From Entamoeba invadens IP1 (lineage: Eukaryota > Evosea > Mastigamoebida > Endamoebidae): a stretch of DNA of 64,000 nucleotides. Both the position numbers and the translations under genes were made by a program. A model generated the notes under the pieces. It saw only the letters and a list, made by a program, of their open reading frames with translations, made no database searches and was not told where the DNA came from. Positions 41,384 through 51,077 of this stretch are shown one piece after another; position 1 is the first letter of the stretch; each line of letters begins with the position of its first letter. Location: assembly GCF_000330505.1 (NCBI RefSeq), contig NW_004443770.1, positions 103,382 to 167,381 on the forward strand, given 5' to 3'.

Positions 41384-42460
41384 TTAAACTAGAAACAAAC
41401 TAATTCGATCCTCGGGTTGAGTCTTCCAACAATCTTCTATAAGACGCCATAGAGTGACATCACAAGAGTCTGGCTTGGGAAGTCTTTTGTTAGAACAAAT
41501 GAACTGAGCTATAGACCAAGGGTTTGGGAAATCGATGTCGTTGTAAGGGACTTTGTTAGTGAGTATTTCGTAACATAAGACTGCGAAACTGAATACATCG
41601 CTTTGAGTAGTAAGGTGTTGTCTATTCCATTGTTCTGGTGACATGTAAATTGGAGTCCCGACATCGGGCGCGGGAAATGCATTTTTCTCTTCACAACAAG
41701 TCTCGAAATCACAGAGTTTAGCGATCACGGGACTCTTGATGGACTTTGAAAAGATGAGCACATTGGCGCTCTTCAAGTCGCGGTAGACTAATTTCTCCGA
41801 GTGCAATTTCATGAGTGCCGAAGCGATGTTTCTGTATATAGTAAGTCTGATTTTAGTGTTTAAAAAAATAGGACATTTAGTGCCGATTTGTGAACGAAGG
41901 TCGTAAAGAGCGCATTCCATCACGAGTGTTGGGAGTTGTGGGGTGACGGTAAACCCTAAAATTGTTACAACCGTCTCGCAAGTAAATTTACGATATAAAG
42001 ACATCTCTGTGAGGTACATAGAATATTTGGTTGAATTGTTTTGGTCAAACATGAGCTCTTTGATGGCTACATTAGTCTTATTATATTCCCCTTTATACAC
42101 TTGCCCATATACCCCAGAACTAATAAATTTGGTTTTCTTAATATCATTGATATCAATATAAAGAGAATGATTTGTTGTAACTAGAAGAGTAAAGTAAGTC
42201 GTTGTGTTTTTTATATATACGTTGATTCGACTGTTGTCTTTCCGCAATTTAACAATAACTGTGATGTCAAGAACACCAACTCCATCAGTTAGTACTGTTG
42301 AAGAACTCGAAAGAGATATCCAGACGTTTTCAATTGGGGTCACGTTGATTGTTTGTTCTTGCTTAGACTTCGAAGACAACTCTACTTTGATACTTTGAGG
42401 CTCACCAACTACACAGGTCATTCTGATAACCTTCTGTGTCGGGCAAATGTCTGAAGACAT
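41384..42460 (-). CDS. TKL-like protein kinase, 358 aa, atypical motifs
   Basis: First ATG 42460 (MSSDICPTQ). Residues 1-100 look beta-rich and are probably a ligand or adaptor domain; no membrane segment is visible. The kinase has the glycine loop SSGVYGQVYKG, VAIKE (Lys134), a catalytic loop VYRDLKSANVL (YRD instead of HRD, Asp228), and LCDFE (DFE instead of DFG, Asp251-Phe-Glu253). SPEQW replaces APE, and the domain ends WKTQPEDRI, the usual CW...RP position. It stops seven residues after DR, shorter than normal. A GTTTGTTTC donor at 41400 sits exactly there, and a TAG acceptor at 41294 could add a short exon. The essential Lys and Asp residues are present, so activity is possible. Confidence 0.85.
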   Translation of the reverse strand: MSSDICPTQKVIRMTCVVGEPQSIKVELSSKSKQEQTINVTPIENVWISLSSSSTVLTDGVGVLDITVIVKLRKDNSRINVYIKNTTTYFTLLVTTNHSLYIDINDIKKTKFISSGVYGQVYKGEYNKTNVAIKELMFDQNNSTKYSMYLTEMSLYRKFTCETVVTILGFTVTPQLPTLVMECALYDLRSQIGTKCPIFLNTKIRLTIYRNIASALMKLHSEKLVYRDLKSANVLIFSKSIKSPVIAKLCDFETCCEEKNAFPAPDVGTPIYMSPEQWNRQHLTTQSDVFSFAVLCYEILTNKVPYNDIDFPNPWSIAQFICSNKRLPKPDSCDVTLWRLIEDCWKTQPEDRISLFLV

Positions 42461-42702
42461 TGGAATTTTATAATTCAAAATAAATTAGTAAATAGAATCA
42501 AATATTATTATAAATAATTATTAAAAATAATATAATAATATAGTTTGTTAAACCATTTTAATGTCATTTAATAATTTAAAGAAGAAGTATTATTCATAGT
42601 ATATAGTAGTATGTAATACTATACAATAGTCTTAAAGTGTAAATACCTTCATAATTCGTTGAATATGAACATACAAAAATACTCTATTAACAATGCAATG
42701 AA

Positions 42703-42876
42703 TCAATAACTGGCGACATACCAAATTGCATGAATCTCTGCTGGGAACCAAAAGAGTAAGCACAGAATAATGCTGATCCAAAAATGAATGCAACATCCCC
42801 CGAGAAAGATAATAGGCAATGGGGGAAGAATAAGAGCTAGTATGATCCACAGAACACATCGGCATCCACACTCCAT
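42703..42876 (-). CDS. Pmp3/UPF0057 (stress-induced proteolipid) membrane protein, 57 aa
   Basis: ATG 42876 gives MECGCRCVLWIILALILPP; the frame upstream is open but begins only with GTG. Two membrane helices are separated by a short loop: WIILALILPPLPIIFLGG and HFWISIILCLLFWFPAEIHAIWYV. The LPP turn and the WFPxxxHA motif are diagnostic of Pmp3 proteins, small plasma-membrane proteolipids linked to membrane potential and salt tolerance in yeast and plants. The N-terminus is Cys-rich (CGCRC), which could be palmitoylated. Length matches the family (52-60 aa). Confidence 0.9.
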   Translation of the reverse strand: MECGCRCVLWIILALILPPLPIIFLGGCCIHFWISIILCLLFWFPAEIHAIWYVASY

Positions 42877-42914
42877 TTCCTGACTCTCTGTTGTTCTTTC
42901 TTTATTTTTCTTCA

Positions 42915-42923
42915 CTTAAATAC
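42915..42923 (-). promoter_or_regulatory. TATA-like GTATTTAAG element of the Pmp3 gene
   Basis: GTATTTAAG on the minus strand, 38 bases upstream of ATG 42876, matches the Entamoeba TATA-like consensus GTATTTAAAG/C, which lies about 30 bases before the transcription start. Short 5' leaders are normal in this genus, so the spacing fits. Confidence 0.6.
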
Positions 42924-43247
42924 GTTCTTTCCTCCAAAGTGAGAGATTGACAGTTTAAGATTATTTGAATTACTAGTTATATTATAATAATATATAATTT
43001 CCCAAAACGTCTTTTTTTGATATGATAAACTATATATTATAATATATTATAAATAAAAATTATTTCAACAATTCTTTAAATGAAGAACTTCTGCACTTTT
43101 GACAAAAAACCATTTACAATTTTATTCAAAAAACAAATTCTATATTTGAGCTAATAATAAATTAACAAAGAATTAGAAATTAAATCAAAGAAGGAGTGGC
43201 GCCAAAAAAGACGAAACCCTGAAAATTACAAAAGTAGATCGACCACA

Positions 43248-43658
43248 AGTTTGTAGTATGTCACGTCCTTACCAACGAAGTAACGAATAGTGTCCTTGAA
43301 AACCAAAGATTTGAGTGCGATGAACAAGACAGACCTTGCCGCCAAGTTGGTCGAGCTCAAAACTGAGTACGCCAATCTCCGCACTGCAAAAGTGACTGGC
43401 GGACAACCAGCCAAACTCTCGAAGTTAAGAGTCGTCAGAAGAAACATTGCGAGACTCCTCACTTTCATGAACACTCAAAGAAAGAACCAACTCAGAGTCT
43501 ATTACAAACAATCTAAGTACATCCCAAAGGAATTGAGACCAAGAACTACTAAAAAGCAAAGACTCGCTTTGACTCCAGAACAAAAGAACGCTAAGACTAA
43601 GAAACAGGCACAAAAGGCAGCTATGTTCCCTATGAGAAGATTCTTTATCAGAGCCTAA
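43248..43658 (+). CDS. RPL35: 60S ribosomal protein L35 (uL29), start codon split by an intron, 122 aa
   Basis: The frame SLKTKDLSAMNKTDLAAK... aligns with the N-terminus of eukaryotic L35, and VTGGQPAKLSKLRVVRRNIA is the diagnostic block; the C-terminus AMFPMRRFFIRA also fits. No ATG precedes SLKTKD in the genome: the codon there is GTG. A donor GTTTGTAG at 43249 and acceptor GAATAG ending at 43290 define a 42-bp intron; joining base A 43248 to TG 43291-43292 creates ATG TCC TTG. The product then has the normal length. The next in-frame ATG (43320) would lose ten conserved residues. The unspliced RNA contains another ATG (43258) leading to a 10-codon dead end. Confidence 0.88.
43249..43290 (+). 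other. 42-bp intron inside the L35 initiator codon
   Basis: The sequence starts GTTTGTAGTATGTC and ends AACGAATAG. It separates A from TG of the initiator, so translation of L35 depends on splicing. Forty-two bases is near the lower size limit but comparable with the 44-, 50- and 55-bp introns inferred in talin and RPB11 here. Confidence 0.75.
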
Positions 43659-44401
43659 TCGATTTTTACTATTATAATGTTAAGTACTTTGACTCAGACG
43701 TGAAATATGTGTTCTTTATGTTTTTTTTGGTAAAAGAGATTGGCAATTGCTATGTAAATTAACTTAGATTTCAATGGAGTGTTCTATTTAACACATGACT
43801 GTATAATTGATTAAGATTTTTATTGTAATAAATAATTAATTAATTCAATCACAATCTGTATGTCTGTTAATTACAATGATAAATATAAAATGATTACTAT
43901 AAAATATTATATTTAATAGTTATTGAGAAAACTTGAAATTGTGTGTTTGTTGAAATTATTAAATTAAAAAATTACATTTAAACAACCATTTATTAACTAT
44001 ATTTTCAGGAAAAAATTTTACATATCTCATCTTGATAACCTCATAAAACGTCAAAACCAATGTTTATAATATAAATATAATATTATAACTATATGAACAA
44101 TCACCTTAATAGTTAGTTTTGCCAAGTCACTTGTTAAAGACCATCTCAATTCGGCAGTTCTGAAATTTGAGTGCCACGTGTTTATCTTTTCGCGAAATAA
44201 ATACCTCTAAATCCATAATTAATCCAATAAAACTTTTTAATAACAATTTCATTCTCTTGTATTACCATATCCCAAGACATGCCCACCACTTTTTTTTATT
44301 TTTTTATTTTTTTTGTTTTATATTTATGAAACTATCAATTATAATATAATATATTAAACACTATAGTACATTATTGAACTTAACAATCAAAGTATTTCTT
44401 G
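43659..44401. other. AT-rich intergenic DNA between L35 and talin
   Basis: No coding signal. A TTGAACT (GAAC-like) motif at about 44373 lies roughly 110 bases before the talin start and could be part of its promoter; this is a weak match. Confidence 0.45.
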
Positions 44402-44481
44402 ATGAGTCAAAGATGGTCTGAACGATCCGAAAGTGAAAGCGAAAAAGAAGTTCCAACTCTGAACTGCAAAATACCACAAAA

Positions 44482-47400
44482 AGTTTGTAAGCAAGCACCG
44501 TTGTGAAATAAGAAACTAACAAGTAGTGACTCTTGTATTGCAAGTCTTATTTGGAAAAGAGCGGAATTTGCTGCAGACGAAGAAGATGGCCTTTCAGTTC
44601 AGTGCGACGATCTACGACATCCTTGTAGCCATTAAAGACAAACAACAGTCTGATAGTTTGTTAATAGTTCCATTTTAATTTATTGAATAATACGATGACC
44701 CTTAGTTAATATGGAGGAGTATGCCCTCTTCCGCCCAAACAATCAAGATAGTAGTCAAGGTGAATGGATGATACCCAAGCGTACTATTGAATCGTACGGG
44801 TTAGTCACCGACGATCGCATTTGGTTCCGTGCCCGGATGCAAATAGTGAATGTGATGTTACCGGATGGTTCGCAGAAGAAAATGATGTTAGATGTATGTC
44901 AGCCGATTAAAGGCTTAATAGCAGCGATAGCAGATAAGATGTCTCTCCACCACGCCGAAGCCTTTGGGATTCAAGTGTATGGCACAAAGCGCTTCTTGAA
45001 GATGAAGAATTCGTTGTATGAAGTTGCTCCGTGTGACGCGGTGTTTACATTAAAGAAGCGCCACTTCATTCAAGAGGGAGAATTGAATCGCGACGACCCG
45101 ATGTTGTTACATCTGACGTACGTCCAAGCCCATGATAATATAGTCGATGGGTTATACCCCTGCACGCGCGACGAGATCATTAGATTTGGCGCATTAAACA
45201 TGATGATCGACAGTGGCAAATGTTCCGATGACAAGAAGGTGAATTCGGTGCATCAAGTGAGTCACGACATCATCCCGAAGTGTTACCAATCGAAGGACAT
45301 CGAGAAGGAGATCTTCAACGGGTGGAAGAAGATGAATGCGATGACTCCGATCGATGCCAAATACAAGTACTTACAGTTGTGTATGACACTCCGGTCGTAT
45401 GGGATGAATATCTATGCCGGGGGTATTGAGCCCAAAGGTGTCGTTCAACCGGAAGAAGGCAAGAAGAAGAAATTGTCTTCCGTCTTTATGGCGTTTAGTC
45501 CAACTGATTTAAAAATGTTGTCTCCGGAACATAAAGTGTTAATGTGTGAACCGTACGAACATCTCAAAACATGGAAATTCTCTGATGAAACAATTACATT
45601 CGACTTCGCGAAGTATAATAACGGAGAAACTATTGTTTTCTATACTAAAGAAGGCGAAGATATCTTCTCGTTAGTAGCAGGGTATATGGAGATCATCACA
45701 ATGAAGGCTTCGAAGGCTATTGTGGACGACAGAGACTTAGAAAAGGCAACTGAAGTCGAATTGACAAAGAAGAAGAAGACGGCTGCTGTGAAGACGACGA
45801 CGGTCAAGACGCGAATTGCCGCAGTACCTCCACCTATTGCTCAAGCGGCACAAATCACAGATTCTTCAAACGTCTTTGTAGCAAATAAGGAGTATGCGTT
45901 ACCAGTCAACTTCTCTGTCGATTTGAAAGAGAAGGCGCAGAGTAACGAAGAGATCTGGAGAAACCAATTAAGAAATCAATCGGACAATTTACTGAGTTTG
46001 CTGAAGCCCTTGTCTGAAAGCTTTAGAGGAGGAAGTAAAATGGCGAATGAGAAGATCAAGCAGTTTGGGTTCTACGTTGATGGTATTCGAGCGGCTGTTA
46101 TGAGTGGAGCGGCGTCAGTGGAGGACAGAGAAGTCTTAGAAGCCATGACAAACAACTTAATGGACGCTGTGAGAGATTATATGGACATCTGTGCTGCGTT
46201 AGAAAAGGATCCGAACAATCCGGCACTCCTTGCGGCGTTAGCAGATGCTGAGAAACGCGTCCAAATGTGTACACAAGCCTTGAACGCATGTTCACAAGGG
46301 TTAGTTATGAACGTCGACCAAGATGTTGTCTTTGAATTGTCGACATCCATCTGCGCTGATGTCGACTGTGCTTGTGAATTAGCTCGAACGTTAGCTGGAG
46401 ATATAGTTGAACAAGCTATTACGGATGCGCAGACGAATGCGCGGTTATTGATGTATGGGTCACAGTCGATGGGACTTGCCATGTCGAGTGATGAGTGTCA
46501 ATCGATCATGAAAGATTTGTTAGCGAATTGTAAGAACTCTACTGTCAATTTATTGGAGACGTCACAATTGAAAGGGACTGCTGCTGGTGGACCTCTTGAG
46601 ATAGATGTCGACGACATTTGTAAAGGGTGTGACTTAGTCGATAACTTTGTGGAAGACATTAAAAACAATAAGAATAACAAACGAAAGAATTTCATCGAAT
46701 CGACCGGAAATTGTTTGCAGATGGCGGACTGGCTTTCGACGTTACAAAACATGCGAATCGAAGATGTCCAAAAGGCAGCAATTGAGATGAAAAAGGAGAT
46801 CCCAATATTTGTGAAGTACATGAAGGAGAACGTTTCACAAGTTGAAATCGACGACGCGAAGAGGCAATTTGTGATCTCCAATTTGAAGGAGATGACAGTC
46901 AATGCCAAAGTCATCATGACAAATGCGGACCAAACGCAATATAAATCACAGAACAATGACGATATCAGAGAGGCTGCTGGACTCATTGCAGACTCTATTA
47001 GAGCAGTCATGGGCGATGAAGTGAATGAAGTAGTTCATAACTCGATGTACTCGGACTCAAAGAAAGCTGCTATCTCCTGTGCGAAGTTGAATCAAATACT
47101 TAAGAAGCAAAGTCGCAATGAGAAGAACGCGAAGTATTCTGACCAATTAATGAAAGCCGCACGAATGACTTCATTAGCTGCAGAACAGTTGTTGGCGCCT
47201 GTTGAAGAAGATGAGGACGAGAGAAAGTTCATCGAGAAGTCAAAGAAGATCACGAGTGGATATGTCGATATGTCCACTGAACTTGCGTCGCTGACAGAAG
47301 TCATTGAAGAGGGAAGATCTGATATAGTAGAAGAGAAGATCCAACTTGATTTGATGATGCAGAAGCTCGAGCAAGATGTGAATACCTTCCAACATCAAGA

Positions 47401-48694
47401 TATGACATCATCGATCCACACTGCATCTTCTGATTATCGTATGGCAGCAACAGAACTGAAGAGGGAATATTTATTATTAGAGTCTGCCACTGAATTTGAA
47501 GAGGTTGGAATTAAAGAAGAATTGAATGAAGACGCTCTGAAGAGTCTCGAGGAGTTCTCTAAATTGCGCCATCAGCTTGATGTGATTGAGATGTATAACT
47601 ACCACACCCCAGAAGTTGTTGCGTGTGTCTCTCAAAAGTCCAAAGAAGTCTTAGAGAAGCTGATTAAAGCTTCTAAGACGTCGAAAAAGAAAAATGAGAG
47701 GAAGATGGTCTTAGACGCTGCTATGAAACTCTCGAATGAGACTTCAAGACTGTTAACTGCAGTTGAACAAGAGTCTGTTGGTGTTCAAGTGAATAAAGCG
47801 TCAATTGAGAATGACTTAACTTGTGCTGAGAAACAAGTTGTGAACATCTTGAAGATTGAAGAAGCCGTTGATTTCAATATTACACAAGCTGTCGAAGTGA
47901 CCGAAGAAGTGATTAGTGCGGAGTCTGTTGCATTAGATAAGATGAAATTGAGTACATCTGAGATAGAAGCCATTTATCAGGACATTCAAAAGGAAGTCCA
48001 ACACAAGAAAGAAGTAGCAGATGCCTCTGAAGACCCCAAATTAATCGTAGAAGCTGCTTTACAAGAAGCTGTTGTTGTTATGATTGGATCATCAATTGGA
48101 GTCTTGTCGACAGCAACACAGGCACAGACGGAGTTAGTCGCTCAATTATCGAATCCACAGACTTCCCAAGGCGTATTAAGAAACAAAGAATATGCCGACG
48201 AGTTAGTTAAAGCTGTCGATGAAGTCAAAGACACTGCTTTAGAGTTACAGAGACAAGTGAAAGATGATAAAATCGACTCCGATGAGTTAGTCAAGACTGC
48301 AGATAAGATCGGGAAGAAGGTCGAAAGAGTTGTCGTCTCATGTCGAGCAGGAACTAAGACTAAAACTAAGAGTAATCGTTACAAAGAATTACTCGACGCG
48401 TCTAAAAAGCTTGCCGACGCGACAAAGAACCTCTTAACGTGCGCTAAAGATGTCGACGAATTTGATGATACCCCTATTGTCGTCCAAATGAATATGCCAC
48501 CTCCCCCACCACCTGTAGTTGTAACGGATGTTAAGGTAGACGATGTACAAGACGACGTCGAAACGTTTGGTATCGACGAGTATACCTTGAGGGAAATCGA
48601 ACAACAAAAGAAAATCTTCGACTTGGAGAAAAAACTCCAGGCAGCTAAAAAGAAAAAAATCGACTTGGAAGAACTAGCGAAGACTTTTCAATAA
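44482..48694 (+). CDS. Talin (FERM head, I/LWEQ actin-binding tail), 1,372 aa, three exons
   Basis: Exons are base 44482, then 44527-44655 and 44706-48694. The initiator is split: A 44482 joins TG 44527-44528. Exon 2 encodes MTLVLQVLFGKERNLLQTKK and FSATIYDILVAIKDKQQSD; exon 3 continues INMEEYALFRP...GEWM. Together these form the talin F0 domain, whose normal order is strand, (K)TMxF, TxYD, then YGLF and (I)WL. F1-F3 follow to about residue 390. The rod is a set of helical bundles. An I/LWEQ (THATCH) actin-binding domain is at about 1158-1291 (SDELVKTADKIGKKVERVVV). A Pro6 run at about 1305 precedes the last helix (QQKKIFDLEKKLQAAKKK), which matches the talin dimerisation helix. It links membrane adhesion receptors to actin. 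At 1,372 aa it is about half of animal talin, mostly through a shorter rod. Confidence 0.92.
44483..44526 (+). other. 44-bp intron inside the talin initiator codon
   Basis: Donor GTTTGTAAGC and acceptor ACAAGTAG. A second intron (44656-44705, GTTTGTTAATAG ... CCCTTAG, 50 bp) follows in phase 1. If transcription starts far enough upstream, an ATG at 44402 opens a 27-codon frame that, after splicing, would end with TGA overlapping the talin ATG as ATGA. Confidence 0.75.
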
Positions 48695-49294
48695 CTAATC
48701 CTTACATGTTATCATGTCGTTTTTTTATACTTCAGTTTACTATGTTTTTATTAGTTAAATGTGATATATATCATCTGTCATTCAATAAACTATTTTTATA
48801 ATTATTTTTAGTAATAAATATATTCTATTTGAAAAACTAATTCTGGGTGAAGGTCTAGTTTCGGATTCGTCGTATATTTTTATAGCGATTTTGGTGAGGG
48901 ATAAAAAACAATAAATATTTTAACTATTTGTTATAAATATAATACCAATACATATAGTAAAAAAAGATTTGCATTTAGTTTCAGAACACAAAAAACGTTT
49001 TGTTAATCAATTGGAACTAAATTTTTATTACTAACAATAAACCATATCCACCACTACAAAAAATCTACAAAAACAAAAAGTGAAAAAGTTAATAAGATTA
49101 TTCTTTCATTTCTTTTTACTATAAAAAAAACCATAGTCAACTTAAAACTAATAAATAATTCAAAAACAATGATTTTCCATTGAAATGACCAAACCGACCG
49201 GGAAACAAGAGAAAAAAAGACTGAAAAGTGGAAGTCAACATTACCAATAAGAAAAGAGATAGAAAAAAGAAAAGAACTCAAAAAAGTAAAGAAG
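48695..49294. other. AT-rich intergenic DNA
   Basis: Nothing but A/T-rich sequence; leader of the next gene begins near 49190. Confidence 0.5.
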
Positions 49295-50230
49295 ATGTTT
49301 AGTTGGTTTTTCCGCAAGAGCAGCCCTGTTGAGGTTCATACTTCATACATAGATACACATACATGGGTAGCCGAGTTGAACGGTGGAGACCAACTTCAAA
49401 CTATTAAAGAACTCTTTGCAGTGACTTTTGACGCGGACAACTTTGTAGTGATTGACGACACCACCTCCGTCACCGCGACACTAATAGGAGAGGAGAAGTA
49501 CCAGTGCACCCTCACATTTGGGTACAACGGTGATAACAAGAGAATTGCAGTCATAGCGTATAACGACGACGAAGACGAGTCGATAGTCAAACCAACGATC
49601 AACGCCTTTTCTGTCGAGTTGGAGAGTTACTCATTACTCTCGGACCAACCAATTAAAGAACAAAAGCCAATTGAAAACTCGATGATCCCAATGAAGGAAG
49701 TCGTCGAGGACAAAGATATCATCAACGACGAGGAGAATCTGAGTTTCTCGGGAATGCTTCGCGAGAACGTCGATATCAAAAAGATGCTTGCCAAAGTCGT
49801 CAAGTACGGGAAGGAGAAGGCAATGCTTGAGGTCAAGACAGAAGCGGGGAAACTCTGCTTTGTTGAGAAAGGAAATGAAACGTTTAAAATAGTGATACAG
49901 ATCGGGAGAAATAGTGAGAAGCAAAGAGTCATGAGTTTGACTGCGAACGAGAAACGACCATATTGGAAAGAACTGGTCGAGGGAATTATTACCATCTTAA
50001 TGAAAGGAAGATGTTTCAACTCATATGCGTTGAATGCAGCACTTCGAAAAACACTGAAGAGTACTTCTAAAGTCGTGAAAAACAATACCATTGTGGAGGA
50101 GAATAAGGAAGTGGCACTCGATTTAGAAAAGACAAATACTGGCGAAGGGAAAGAGACAAAGGAAGACAAAAAGACTGAAGAAATGAAAGAAGAAAAGAAG
50201 GACGTTGCCATCGAAGTGGGTACTCTCTAA
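49295..50230 (+). CDS. Hypothetical protein, 311 aa, two-domain with acidic-basic tail
   Basis: ATG 49295 (MFSWFFRKSSPVEVHTSY...). Residues 1-110 look like an alternating beta-rich domain (FAVTFDADNFVVIDDTT, YQCTLTFGYNGDNKRIAVI). A second block, about 150-245, has a similar strand-rich pattern (AMLEVKTEAGKLCFVEKG, FKIVIQIGRNSEKQRV) and may be a divergent duplicate of the first. The tail is Lys/Glu-rich (KEDKKTEEMKEEKKD). No family recognised. Confidence 0.75.
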   Translation: MFSWFFRKSSPVEVHTSYIDTHTWVAELNGGDQLQTIKELFAVTFDADNFVVIDDTTSVTATLIGEEKYQCTLTFGYNGDNKRIAVIAYNDDEDESIVKPTINAFSVELESYSLLSDQPIKEQKPIENSMIPMKEVVEDKDIINDEENLSFSGMLRENVDIKKMLAKVVKYGKEKAMLEVKTEAGKLCFVEKGNETFKIVIQIGRNSEKQRVMSLTANEKRPYWKELVEGIITILMKGRCFNSYALNAALRKTLKSTSKVVKNNTIVEENKEVALDLEKTNTGEGKETKEDKKTEEMKEEKKDVAIEVGTL

Positions 50231-50324
50231 TTTTTTTGAAAAGGTTTTTAAAAAGTTTTTAAACAATTTTTTGCTATTTCTTGTGTTCTGAACATTTTGT
50301 GAACTTTTTATTTCAATTGCGTTG

Positions 50325-50902
50325 ATGGAGGAAAAGATCATCCGTTTGCAGTCTTTTTCGAGTTGGTTTGTTGTGAATATGAAATAATGAATAGAAAGTG
50401 TCGCAGAACATGGGAGCAACGATTACAAAGCTTATTTGGAAGAACAAAAGCAGAAAAAGCTTGTTGAGGAAGAAGAGGTGAAGAGTAAACAGCAGGTTTG
50501 TGCTAATTCTTTTGGATCGAGCAATATTAATACTTGTAAAACTATTAATCAAAAGAAAAAAAACTATTAAGGAATGGTTCGATGGATTGAAGAAGAAAGA
50601 ATGACAAGAAGGAAGAGGAGAGTCGATTAGTGAAAGAAAAGGTCGACAAGGAGAACGCGCTTTTTTTGAAGAAGAGGGAAAAGAACCAAAAGAAGCGGAT
50701 GAGGAAGAGAAAGGCCGTAGTGAAAAAGAGAGAAATTCAGAAGGCGGAGAAATTACAGAAGAAAAAGGAGAGAGACCAGATCACTCAAAAAGTTGTGAGA
50801 GTCGAGAACAAGAAAGAAGAAGAGGCATTAAAAACAGTCGAACAACATAATACAAACGACAAAGAACAAAAACTCACAGAAGAACAAAAGAACTCTGATT
50901 GA
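50325..50902 (+). CDS. Uncertain multi-exon Lys/Glu-rich protein
   Basis: A possible first exon ATG 50325-50343 (MEEKII) joins through a 51-bp intron (GTTTGC ... AATAG, 50344-50394) to 50395-50495, which reads SVAEHGSNDYKAYLEEQKQKK and ends at a consensus donor GTTTGTGC (50496). Two continuations are possible: acceptor TTAAG to 50572, ending after EWFDGLKKKE at 50604; or one of several AAG sites near 50599, continuing in the long open frame to 50902 (KKREKNQKKRMRKRK..., very basic coiled coil). Acceptors are not of the usual YAG type in either case, so the model is tentative. Confidence 0.4.
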
Positions 50903-51077
50903 TTTTATTAGTAAATTTATACTATTTTATAGTATTACTTTTTTGTGGTGTTTTAAAGGTCATTAAAAATAATTAAAGTGGTATTGACGACCAATTAAAA
51001 TCCGATATATTCTGTACCATTTATATAATAAAAACAATTAAACGAAATAGTAAACTACAAAAATAAACAGATAAAGC

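Noticed and set aside
42632..42871. 79-codon frame overlapping the Pmp3 gene
   Set aside because: Different frame of the same strand; the Pmp3 frame has diagnostic motifs and a TATA-like element.
44402..44482. ATG-started 27-codon frame (MSQRWSERSESESE...) as first coding exon of talin
   Set aside because: Splicing at 44483/44527 would put it directly before TGA; it is not in frame with F0 and may at most be an upstream frame.
44361..44543. Minus-strand 60-codon frame upstream of talin
   Set aside because: Covers the talin leader and first intron on the other strand; no protein features.
46098..47973. Minus-strand frames within talin
   Set aside because: Shadows; talin has clear domain structure on the plus strand.
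50630..50902. 90-codon basic frame as an independent gene
   Set aside because: It has no ATG near its start (GTG only); treated as a possible last exon instead.
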